A stretch of 64,000 nt of DNA from Nonomuraea fuscirosea (GTDB lineage Bacteria; Actinomycetota; Actinomycetes; Streptosporangiales; Streptosporangiaceae). The notes beneath the pieces are model-generated. The model worked only from the letters and a program-made list of their open reading frames with translations. It searched no databases and was not told the DNA's origin. This document shows positions 57,051 through 64,000 of this stretch, in pieces. Each line of letters begins with the position of its first letter. Position 1 is the first letter of the stretch. The DNA lies in contig NZ_PVNG01000005.1 in the NCBI RefSeq assembly GCF_003001935.1, positions 186,001 to 250,000 on the forward strand, in the 5' to 3' direction. The position numbers and the translations under genes are program-made.

Positions 57051-58144
57051 GCCGGCAGCTCCGTCCGCACGACCCACCGGTCGTCCTCGGGGCCGGCCGT
57101 GACCCGGCCGCCGACCATGCGCACCCGGTCCGCCATCGTGCGAAGTCCCATGCCGCCATTCTGCCGAGGCGGGCGCTCCGGCAGCAGATTGACCACCGTG
57201 GCCTCGACGCCGCCTTCGTCCGAGACACGCAGCCGGACCTCGACGGAACGGCGCGGCGCGTGCCGGCTCGCGTTGGCCAGCGCCTCCTGCATGAGCCGGT
57301 AGAGCACCATGCCGGTGGTCGGGCTCACCACGGACAGCTCGCCCTCGACGCTCGACTCCAGATCGAGGCCCGCCGTACGGTATTCGTCGAAGAGCTCGGG
57401 CAGCCGGGGCGCGGTGGGCTGCGGCGCGACCACGGCCGGATCGGCGCCTTCCTCGGCCAGCACCCTGACCACCTTGCGCAGCTCCGCCATGCTCTGCCGG
57501 GCGAGCCGCTCGGCCTCGGCCAGCCCGGCCGCCGCCCGCTCCGGCTCGTGCTCGATCGCCAGCCGCGCGCCGCCCAGGTGCAACACCGTCACGGCGAGCG
57601 TGTGGGCGACGATGTCGTGCAGGTCGGCGGCCAGCCGCTGCCGCTCGGCCAGGGTGGCGGCGGCGTTGGCGGCGCGCTCGGCCCGATGTAACCGCTCGCC
57701 CACCTCGATGCGGTAGCGCGCGGCCCAGGCACTCCAGAAGACGAGCGTCACGGCGCCCAGCCAGTTGGGCCACCCCGGGTCGGGGGTGGTGAACGCCGCC
57801 ACCAGCACCACGGCCAGCGAGGCGAGCCACATGACGATCCCCGGCCAGAGCCGCAGGGTGAGCCCGACGAACGCGATGTAGAACACCAGGATGAACCAGC
57901 CGACGCTGTTGACCGCGAGCCCGGTGAGGGCCGCGACGGCGGCGGGCGCCAGCAGCCCGGCCACCTCGGCCGGACGGCCCGGCGCCGTACGCACCATGAC
58001 GAGGCAGAGCACGAGGAAGGCGGCTCCCCCGGCGAACGGCGGCACGCAGCCGCAGCCGTCCGCGATCGTCTGCGCCCATGACAGCCCGACCAGCAGCACC
58101 AGCAGCCCGAAACCGACCGGCACCAGCCAGCGGGGAGTCCGCAT
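57047..58144 (-). CDS. membrane sensor histidine kinase, NarL-partner (HisKA_3) type
   Basis: A 365-residue sensor kinase. Four or five membrane helices in the first ~140 residues with short loops, so sensing is probably within the membrane. HisKA_3 dimerisation domain with phospho-acceptor His176 in AADLHDIVAHTLAV. ATPase domain with YRLMQEALANASRHAPRR (N box) and NGGMGLRTMADRVRMVGG (G box). ATG 58144 chosen because a longer upstream frame shows no family similarity. Co-translated with its response regulator. Confidence 0.92.
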   Translation of the reverse strand: MRTPRWLVPVGFGLLVLLVGLSWAQTIADGCGCVPPFAGGAAFLVLCLVMVRTAPGRPAEVAGLLAPAAVAALTGLAVNSVGWFILVFYIAFVGLTLRLWPGIVMWLASLAVVLVAAFTTPDPGWPNWLGAVTLVFWSAWAARYRIEVGERLHRAERAANAAATLAERQRLAADLHDIVAHTLAVTVLHLGGARLAIEHEPERAAAGLAEAERLARQSMAELRKVVRVLAEEGADPAVVAPQPTAPRLPELFDEYRTAGLDLESSVEGELSVVSPTTGMVLYRLMQEALANASRHAPRRSVEVRLRVSDEGGVEATVVNLLPERPPRQNGGMGLRTMADRVRMVGGRVTAGPEDDRWVVRTELPA

Positions 58145-58344
58145 CACCCGCTCATAGTAGAAACCGGCTGCTCCCCCGCGCATCCACCCTGAGTCATACT
58201 CCGCCGTCTGCCCACGGTCTGACCGGCCGCGTCCTCCGGTCAGCCCGCGCCCGAACGAGTCGGCCTCCGCACGGCTCGCGAACGAGTGGATCGGCGTCGC
58301 ACGGATCGTGGGACGCCCGGATCGGGCCTGACCGCGCCCCACGA

Positions 58345-58388
58345 ACGGGTCAGGCCGCGCGGGCGGACGGGTCAGGCCGCGCGGGCGG
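58345..58388 (+). repeat. 22-bp tandem duplication over the stop codon of the next gene
   Basis: Two exact copies of ACGGGTCAGGCC... (58345-58366, 58367-58388). The second carries the minus-strand stop at 58372. The gap 58145-58371 holds no gene. Confidence 0.85.
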
Positions 58389-58794
58389 CGCGGCGGGCGC
58401 GGTCGCGCAGGCGGCGGGCGGCCAGGTGGATGGTCGACAGGTGCCGGGCCGCGTCGGCCCGCATGGAGGCGGGAATGTCCGACAACCCTCGGTACAGCAC
58501 GCACGAGAGCTGCAGATAGCTCATGAACAGCGCCAGTTCACCCGCCAGCGGCTCCGGCCGGCCGTCGGCGGTCACCGCCAGCGGCCCCTCCCACCCGTCC
58601 ACCGCCTCCAGCAGGATCCGCTGCTGGCCGAGCAGGACGGCGAGCACGTCGCCGGCCGGGTAGGGTGCCGATCCGCGCATCGGATGCGCGGCCAGCACGC
58701 TCACGACCGCGTCCGCCGCCCCCGCCACCGTCGCCGCCAGCCGCCGCCGCTCCGCCCCAGCCCTGCCGCTCGTCGACCCCGCCTCGCCGCTCAT
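58372..58794 (-). CDS. small mostly helical protein of unknown function
   Basis: A 140-residue soluble protein, Ala/Arg/Leu-rich and predicted almost entirely helical, with a more conserved-looking middle (PAGDVLAVLLGQQRILLEAV and LALFMSYLQLSCVLYRGLSD). No known motif recognised. It starts 31 bases after the UvrA-like gene on the same strand and so is probably co-transcribed with it. The stop sits in a 22-bp duplication. Confidence 0.55.
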   Translation of the reverse strand: MSGEAGSTSGRAGAERRRLAATVAGAADAVVSVLAAHPMRGSAPYPAGDVLAVLLGQQRILLEAVDGWEGPLAVTADGRPEPLAGELALFMSYLQLSCVLYRGLSDIPASMRADAARHLSTIHLAARRLRDRARRAARAA

Positions 58795-58825
58795 GAGCGC
58801 TCCCTCGCCGGCCGGATGCGGCCGA

Positions 58826-61129
58826 TCACGACGTGCTCCCCGCCAGTGCCCGGCGCAGGTAGGTCGCGGTCGGGGAGGTGGGAACGTCGAGCAGGCCGGT
58901 GGCCGGGCCCTGGTAGAGGAGCCGGCCGCCGCGGCTGCCGCCCTCAGGGCCGAGCTCGACCAGCCAGTCCGCGTGCGCGATCACGTCCAGGTTGTGCTCG
59001 ATCACCACCACCGTGGCCGCGTACTCGTCCACCAGCCGGTCGAGGGTGGTCAGCAGCCGTTGCACGTCGGCCATGTGCAGGCCGCTCGTCGGCTCGTCGA
59101 GGACGTACGTGGTGCTCCTGCCGCTCAGATGGACGGCCAGCTTGAGGCGCTGGCACTCGCCCCCGGACAGGCTCGTCAGCGGCTGCCCAAGGCGCAGGTA
59201 GTCGAGCCCAACGTCGCCGACCGCCGCCAGCACCGGGGCGATCTTGCGGTTGCCCGCGAAGTGTTCCCGCCCCTCGCCGACGGTCAGCTCCAGCACGTCG
59301 CCGATCGTCAGGCCGCGCACCCGGTAACCGAGCACCTCGTCGGTGAACCGCCTGCCGTCACAGGTCTGGCAGGTCAGGCTCACGCCCTCCAGGGAGGCCA
59401 GGTCGGTGAAGATCACGCCCAGGCCGTCGCAGGCCGGGCAGGCGCCGGAGGAGTTGGCGCTGAACAGCGACGGGCTCACCTTGTGCGCCTTCGCGAACTC
59501 GGCCCGGATCGGGTCGGCCACGCCGGTGTAGGTGGCGGTGGTGGAGCGCCGGTTCGTGTGCGGCATCGACTGGTCCACGATCACGGCATCGGGGTACTGG
59601 CGGTGGAAGGCCCCGTTGATCAGGCTCGACTTGCCCGCCCCCGCCACGCCGCAGACCACCGTGAGCACCCCGGCGGGGATGTCCACGTCGAGGTCACGCA
59701 GGTTGTTGGTGCCGGCCTTGACGACCGGCATCATCCCGGACGGGGTGCGCACCCGTTCCTTGAGCCGCGTCCGTGCGTTCATGAAGGCGCCGGTCAGCGT
59801 GCCGGAGGCGGCCAGGTCCGCCGGCGGGCCCGCGAACACCGCCCGGCCGCCCGCCGCGCCGGCGCCGGGGCCCATGTCGATGACGTGGTCCGCGGCGGCG
59901 ATCACGTCGCGGTCGTGCTCGACCACGAGCACCGTGTTGCCCTTGTCGCGCAGTGCGCGCAGCAGGTCCGTCAGCCGGTGCACGTCGCGCGGGTGCAGGC
60001 CCATGCTCGGCTCGTCGAAGACGTAGAGCAGGTCGTTGAGGCTGCTGGAGAGGTGCCGGACGATCTTCACCCGCTGCGACTCGCCGCCCGAAAGGGTGCC
60101 CGTACGGCGGTCCAGGCTCAGGTAGCCCAGGCCGATCGTGGCCAGGTGGCCCACGCGCGAGACCAACGCCTCGATCACCGGCTTCGCCTTGGGCACGTCC
60201 AGCGAGCGCAGCACGCCGAGCAGGTCGTCGGCCTCCATCGCGGTGAGGTCGGCGATGGAGTGGCCGTCGATCCTGCTGTCCAGGGCGAGCGCGGACAGGC
60301 GCGTGCCGCCGCAGGCCGGGCAGGGCACCGAGGTGGTGAACCGGGCGATCAGCTGCTTGGTCCGCGGGCCCGGCTCACGGTCGGGATCGAGGTGACGGCG
60401 GCGGAACTTCACCACCGCGCCCTCGTAACTCATGTTCACCCGCTGACCGCCCACGTCCACGGGGACCGTGCCCTCCGTGCCGTGGAGCAGCTCTTCCCGC
60501 TCCTCCGGCGTGAAGTCCGCCACCGGCTTGCCGGGGTCGAACCGGCCGGAGGAGGCCAGCAGGTACCAGTCGCGCGACCCGACGGCGAAGATCGGCGCCA
60601 GCAGCGCGCCGTCGTTCAGTGATCTCGCCGGGTCGAGGAAGGCGTCCAGGTCGACGCCGACGGCCTCGCCCAGCCCTTCGCACTCCGGGCACATGCCGGC
60701 CGGCATGTTGAAGGAGAACGCGTCGGCGTACCCGACGAACGGCTCGCCCGCGCGGGATAACAGCAGCCGCATCAGCGGCGCGATGTCGGTGATGGTGCCG
60801 ACCGTGGAGCGCGGGCCGCCCGAGAGTGGCCGCTGGTCCACCGCGATCGTCGCGGGCAGGTGCTCGATCAGGTCGAAGTCGGGCCGGGCCGAGCTCGGCA
60901 GGAACGTCCGGACGAACGCGGGCAGCGTCTCGTTCCACTGCCGCTGCGCCTCCACCGCGATCGAGTCGAACACCAAGGACGACTTGCCCGAACCCGACAG
61001 GCCGGTGACGACGGTGAGCGTGCGTTTCGGGATCTCGACGTCGACGGCGGTCAGATTGTGTTCCCTGGCACCGACCACCCGGATCCACTCCGGCGCCGCT
61101 GCGAGGTCCGCACGGGGATGGACTTTCAC
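58826..61129 (-). CDS. UvrA paralogue lacking the UvrB-binding domain
   Basis: ABC-type DNA-binding ATPase of 767 residues, shorter than standard UvrA (about 950). First half: Walker A VTGLSGSGKSSLVFDS, signature LSGGESQRVKIVRHL, DEPSMGLHPRD. Second half: VCGVAGAGKSSLINGAF, LSGGECQRLKLAVHL, DEPTSGLHMAD. Cysteine zinc pairs CPEC, CPAC, CPAC and CQTC are present. The UvrB-interacting insert after the first Walker A is missing, as in UvrA2/DrrC-type proteins linked to tolerance of DNA-binding drugs. GTG 61129 sits exactly 7 bases after TAAACT, suggesting a leaderless message under a MerR-type operator. A MerR-domain gene follows upstream on the same strand. Confidence 0.9.
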   Translation of the reverse strand: MKVHPRADLAAAPEWIRVVGAREHNLTAVDVEIPKRTLTVVTGLSGSGKSSLVFDSIAVEAQRQWNETLPAFVRTFLPSSARPDFDLIEHLPATIAVDQRPLSGGPRSTVGTITDIAPLMRLLLSRAGEPFVGYADAFSFNMPAGMCPECEGLGEAVGVDLDAFLDPARSLNDGALLAPIFAVGSRDWYLLASSGRFDPGKPVADFTPEEREELLHGTEGTVPVDVGGQRVNMSYEGAVVKFRRRHLDPDREPGPRTKQLIARFTTSVPCPACGGTRLSALALDSRIDGHSIADLTAMEADDLLGVLRSLDVPKAKPVIEALVSRVGHLATIGLGYLSLDRRTGTLSGGESQRVKIVRHLSSSLNDLLYVFDEPSMGLHPRDVHRLTDLLRALRDKGNTVLVVEHDRDVIAAADHVIDMGPGAGAAGGRAVFAGPPADLAASGTLTGAFMNARTRLKERVRTPSGMMPVVKAGTNNLRDLDVDIPAGVLTVVCGVAGAGKSSLINGAFHRQYPDAVIVDQSMPHTNRRSTTATYTGVADPIRAEFAKAHKVSPSLFSANSSGACPACDGLGVIFTDLASLEGVSLTCQTCDGRRFTDEVLGYRVRGLTIGDVLELTVGEGREHFAGNRKIAPVLAAVGDVGLDYLRLGQPLTSLSGGECQRLKLAVHLSGRSTTYVLDEPTSGLHMADVQRLLTTLDRLVDEYAATVVVIEHNLDVIAHADWLVELGPEGGSRGGRLLYQGPATGLLDVPTSPTATYLRRALAGSTS

Positions 61130-61130
61130 G

Positions 61131-61152
61131 ACTTCAAGTTTATCGTTGAAGT
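61131..61152 (-). promoter_or_regulatory. MerR-type dyad with -10 box before the UvrA-like gene
   Basis: ACTTCAA (61131-61137) and TTGAAGT (61146-61152) form a perfect dyad with an 8-base spacer. TAAACT (minus strand, 61137-61142) lies inside it as a likely -10; transcription would start at the GTG itself. Confidence 0.6.
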
Positions 61153-61232
61153 TCCAGGTTGAGAGTTAGCCGTCGCCGCTGCTGAAGACACAGGGGGTAA
61201 GGGGCTGGAAGTCTCAACTGAGCGGTCGAAGG

Positions 61233-61997
61233 TCACGCCTCCGGGAAGAGGCCGCCGTCCGGCGTGTCCGTGCTCAGGTAGTGGTGCAGCGCGGCGGAGC
61301 CCGTCAGCATGGCCGCCGCCGTACGGGTGAGCGCCGCCCGCCGCTCCTCGATCACGCCGCGCAGCGCCCGCGTGCTCCCCGTGCTGCGCAGCTCGTCGAG
61401 CAGGGCCCTGATCTGCGGCAGCGGGTGACGGCCCTGGCGCAGGATGTTGATCATCCGGGCATCGCGGACGTCGTCAGGGCCGTAGCGCCGGTAGCCGGTG
61501 CCGGGCTCGCGCGGCGGTTTGAGCAGTCCGGCCGACTCCCACAACCGCAGCGCCGAGGCACGCAGCCCGAGGTGCCTGGCGGCCTCCCCGATCCGCAGCA
61601 CGCTCGCGGGCGCGTCAGGGGCCTGGGCGGCGCTCGCCACGGCGTGCAGGGCCTCGCTGGTCGCCTGGAGCTCCTGGCGCCGGCCGTGCAGGGCCGCGTG
61701 GCTCGCGTCGATGAGCGCGAGCCCCTTCGGCACGTCCCCCTCGTGGACGGCCTGCATGACCGCGCGGGCGGTGTCCCAGCCGAAACCCCTGGCCAGCGTC
61801 CGGTACGCGAGCAGCGCGGTACGGTGCCTGGTGTCGAACCGGCGATACCCCGAGGGCGAGCGCTCGGCCGGCGGCAGGATGCCGGCGTCGGCGTAGTTGC
61901 GGATCTGCTGGGTGGAGACGCCCACCTCGCGCGCCAGGTCCACCGGCCGCAACGCCGTCCGCCCGGCGCCGGGACGGGTCGAGGATTCTGCTGCCAC
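61233..61997 (-). CDS. regulator with two MerR DNA-binding domains
   Basis: A 254-residue protein from GTG 61997. MerR winged helix 1 at ~16-85 (LRPVDLAREVGVSTQQIRNY, GYRRFDTRHRTALLAYRTL). MerR winged helix 2 at ~133-202 (VLRIGEAARHLGLRASALRL, GYRRYGPDDVRDARMINIL). Helical linker between them and a helical tail (~205-245) with no cysteine-based ligand pocket. Ordinary MerR proteins have one such domain and act as dimers. The gene lies upstream of the UvrA-like gene on the same strand, and the dyad at 61131-61152 is the probable target. Effector unknown; drug sensing is inference. Confidence 0.85.
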   Translation of the reverse strand: MAAESSTRPGAGRTALRPVDLAREVGVSTQQIRNYADAGILPPAERSPSGYRRFDTRHRTALLAYRTLARGFGWDTARAVMQAVHEGDVPKGLALIDASHAALHGRRQELQATSEALHAVASAAQAPDAPASVLRIGEAARHLGLRASALRLWESAGLLKPPREPGTGYRRYGPDDVRDARMINILRQGRHPLPQIRALLDELRSTGSTRALRGVIEERRAALTRTAAAMLTGSAALHHYLSTDTPDGGLFPEA

Positions 61998-62130
61998 GAG
62001 GCGATTCTCCCCTCCTGCGACGTCCGGCGGCCTGATCCGCGGCCGTCGGCCCGGCCCGCGTGCCCAGCCGCCAGCCCCTCCGCGACCTACGCGGGGCGGG
62101 TGAGTCGGTGATCTGCGCGGGGCGGGCCGG

Positions 62131-62200
62131 TCGGCGGGCTCGTCCAGGCCGGCGAGGCGGTGCGGGTCAGCCGGCGGGGTCGTCCAGGCCGGCGAGGCGG
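62131..62200 (+). repeat. 40-bp-spaced direct repeat over the stop of the NB-ARC gene
   Basis: Copies 62131-62160 and 62171-62200 match at 28 of 30 bases; they share CGTCCAGGCCGGCGAGGCGG. One lies in the coding tail, one after the stop (62167-62169). The gap 61998-62166 holds no gene. Confidence 0.8.
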
Positions 62201-64000
62201 GCGCGGAGGGCGTCCGCGTCGCCGGGGGCGAGTTCGGCGGTGAGGGCGAGGGCGCGCTGGAGGGTCGAGCGGCCCTCGCGCAGCCGGCCCGCGGCCAGTT
62301 GCGCCTCGCCGAGCCGGCGCAGCGTCCTCGCGCCGAGCGCGCGCTTGCCGCCCCGCCGCCAGGCCAGGGACCCGCGGTAGTAGGAGATCGCCTGCTCGTA
62401 CTGGCCCAGCAGGTGGTGGATGTGGCCCAGGCTGTCGAGGGTGGCGGACTCGCCGGGCAGGTCGTGCAGCTCGCGGTGGATGGCCAGGGCCTCCTCACAG
62501 CGCCGCAGTGCCTCCCCGTACGCGCCGAGCTGGGCGTGGAACCAGCCGATGTTGTTCAGCACCCGGCCCTCGCCGGCCCGGTCGCCGGCCGCCCGGCAGA
62601 GGCGGAGCGCCTGGTCGCTCAGGCGCAGGCCCTCGTCGTACCGGCCGCGGCGGTCCTCGATCACGCTGCGGTAGATGAGGCAGATCGCCTGCCCGGCCGC
62701 GTCGTCCTGCCCGCCGAACAGGTCCTGCGCCGCACGCAGGTGGGCGTCGCTGGTGGCGTCCTGGCCGAGCCGGATGAGGGCCTGGGCCAGCCCCACGTGG
62801 GCGTGGGCCTGCGCGGCGGGGTCGTCCAGCCGGGCCGCCGCCTCCAGCGCGATGTGGTGCACGGCGGCCTGGTCGTCCGAGCGTCCCTCCTGTGACAGGA
62901 AGCCCCAGCAAGCCCCGGCGAGCTGCCAGGCGTGCCGGTCGAAGCCGAGGCGGGCGGCGTGCCTGATCGCGGCCAGCAGCGTCCGGTGCTCGCGGCCGAA
63001 CCAGGCCTCGCTCTGCGCGCGGTCGGTGATGCGGGACACGACCACGCCGGGCCGCGGCGGCGCCGGGGTCAGCGGGACGCGGTGATAGAGGTCGAGCAGC
63101 CGGTCGCCCAGGCAGGCGCTGTGCAGGTAGTGGTCGAGCAGCCGGTGCAGTGCCTCGTGGCGTTCCGTCTCGGAGTCGTGCAGGCGGGTCAGCTCCTCGG
63201 CGTACGCGCGCAGCAGGTCGTGCCGGCCGTAACGTCCCGGGGTGCGCTCGACGGCCAGGTTCGCCCTGGTCAGCTCGGTCAGCAGGCGTTGCGCCTGGCG
63301 TACCGGGATGCCGGCCAGGCTGGCGGCCGCGGCGGTGGAGATCTCGGGCGCGGGCAGCAGGCCGCACAGGCGGAACAGGCGGGCGGCGTCGGGGGTGAGC
63401 GCGCGGTAGGACCAGGACAGGACGGTACGCATGTTCGTCGAGGCGTCGCCGCCGTCGAAGACGTCCAGCCCGTCGGCGCTGTCGCCGCTGTCGGCCCGGC
63501 CGCCGCGCGGGCCTTCGCCCTCGCCTTCCACGCCCTCCGCGTCACCGCCCGCCGAGCCGTCCCCTGAGCCGCCCGCTGGGCCGTTCTCTGGGCCGTCCCC
63601 TGGGCCGTCGAGGCCCGAGATCAGGGTGCCGAGAGGGAACGACGGGCGCGTCTGGGCGCGGGCGGCCACGATCGCCAGGGCCAGCGGCAGCCCGGCGCAC
63701 CGGGAGACGATGTCGTCCACCGCCCGCGGCTCGGCGTCCACCTTGTCCACCCCGAGCCGGCGGGTCAGCAGCAGGCGGGAGTGCTCGGGTGAGAACAGCC
63801 CCAGCGACAGCGTGCGGGCGCCCTCCGCCGCGACCAGTCCGGTCAGCTCGGCCCGGCTGGTGATCAGGGCCAGGCAGCCGGGCGCGTTCGGCAGCAGCGG
63901 CCGTACCTGGTCGGAGTCGAGGGCGTTGTCGAGCAGGATCAGCATGCGCCGCTCAGCGAGCAGGCTGCGGTAGAGCCCGACCTGCGCCTCCAGCGTGGCG
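62167..64000 (-). CDS. NB-ARC/TPR regulator, AfsR-like, 5' end outside the window
   Basis: About 611 residues are visible; the frame is open to base 64000, so the N-terminus (probably P-loop and a winged-helix/BTAD part) is missing. Visible: end of the NB-ARC nucleotide-binding domain (LAERRMLILLDNA, LALITSRAELTGL, GLPLALAIVAARAQTRPSFP), the ARC2-like region (TVLSWSYRALTPDAARLFRL, YGRHDLLRAYAEEL), then TPR repeats to the end (AGEGRVLNNIGWFHAQLG, ATLDSLGHIHHLLGQYEQAI). A Gly/Asp/Glu-rich insert of ~40 residues interrupts ARC1-ARC2 (63480-63600). Likely a signal-transducing ATPase regulator; the target is not visible. Confidence 0.88.
   Translation of the reverse strand, partial: ATLEAQVGLYRSLLAERRMLILLDNALDSDQVRPLLPNAPGCLALITSRAELTGLVAAEGARTLSLGLFSPEHSRLLLTRRLGVDKVDAEPRAVDDIVSRCAGLPLALAIVAARAQTRPSFPLGTLISGLDGPGDGPENGPAGGSGDGSAGGDAEGVEGEGEGPRGGRADSGDSADGLDVFDGGDASTNMRTVLSWSYRALTPDAARLFRLCGLLPAPEISTAAAASLAGIPVRQAQRLLTELTRANLAVERTPGRYGRHDLLRAYAEELTRLHDSETERHEALHRLLDHYLHSACLGDRLLDLYHRVPLTPAPPRPGVVVSRITDRAQSEAWFGREHRTLLAAIRHAARLGFDRHAWQLAGACWGFLSQEGRSDDQAAVHHIALEAAARLDDPAAQAHAHVGLAQALIRLGQDATSDAHLRAAQDLFGGQDDAAGQAICLIYRSVIEDRRGRYDEGLRLSDQALRLCRAAGDRAGEGRVLNNIGWFHAQLGAYGEALRRCEEALAIHRELHDLPGESATLDSLGHIHHLLGQYEQAISYYRGSLAWRRGGKRALGARTLRRLGEAQLAAGRLREGRSTLQRALALTAELAPGDADALRARLAGLDDPAG

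Noticed and set aside
58826..61129. Housekeeping UvrA of nucleotide excision repair
   Set aside because: The UvrB-binding domain is missing and length is ~770 instead of ~950 residues; a UvrA2-type paralogue fits better.

Overview
The window is very GC-rich with dense, mostly G/C-ending codons, long spurious open frames on the strand opposite real genes, many GTG starts and 4-base ATGA/GTGA gene overlaps. AfsR-type regulators with NB-ARC and TPR domains, PknB-type kinases, an ECF41 sigma factor, SorC and GlxA regulators and many secreted glycan-active enzymes point to a filamentous actinobacterium. I would guess a Streptosporangiaceae/Nonomuraea-like genome, but the genus is inference. No rRNA, tRNA, CRISPR array, prophage or origin was seen.

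Layout. 1-5.7 kb: end of a glycan-uptake operon (CUT1 permease end, small membrane protein, GH29 alpha-L-fucosidase, PrsA-like foldase, secreted beta-helix protein), closed by a hairpin terminator. 5.8-10.5 kb: membrane protein, AfsR-like regulator, possible leader peptide and GNAT. 10.8-13.9 kb: PAS-GAF-PP2C phosphatase coupled to a cobalamin-binding protein. 13.9-18 kb (minus): GNAT, GH92 mannosidase without a normal start codon, GT4 glycosyltransferase. 18.1-30.2 kb: one long operon (ribose-type binding protein, GatD-like dehydrogenase, FGGY kinase, SorC regulator, ABC ATPase, permease, DeoC, aldehyde dehydrogenase, half-length aldehyde dehydrogenase), interrupted between its last two genes by an IS200/IS605-type element with intact TnpB and a wrecked TnpA. 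30.3-35 kb: GlxA regulator, ECF41 sigma factor with flavoprotein partner, DoxX protein, RibD/DHFR-like reductase.

35.0-41.7 kb: five neighbouring genes share one extracytoplasmic module (C-[LG]-L ... C-x-W ... GD ... NxV). Three carry it behind a Ser/Thr kinase and a membrane segment; two carry it on a membrane anchor without a kinase. This is the best candidate in the window for an undescribed system. 41.7-45.8 kb (minus): sulfonate/nitrate-type ABC importer, a small AAA ATPase and a decayed NtaA-type monooxygenase. 45.9-50 kb: secreted subtilase-kelch protein with a strong terminator. 50-53.8 kb: saccharopine-dehydrogenase-like protein divergent from a second GlxA regulator, then a frameshifted secreted glycerophosphodiesterase. 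53.8-56.1 kb (minus): polyprenol-phosphate mannose synthase and GT39 membrane glycosyltransferase. 56.4-64 kb (minus): NarL-type two-component pair, unknown protein, UvrA paralogue under a MerR-type operator, a regulator with two MerR DNA-binding domains, and an NB-ARC/TPR regulator running off the window.

A cross-cutting feature is the number of short direct-repeat arrays (12, 15, 21, 22, 30, 40, 56 and about 60 bp units). Many sit on or just past the 3' end of a gene, and those inside genes keep frame.
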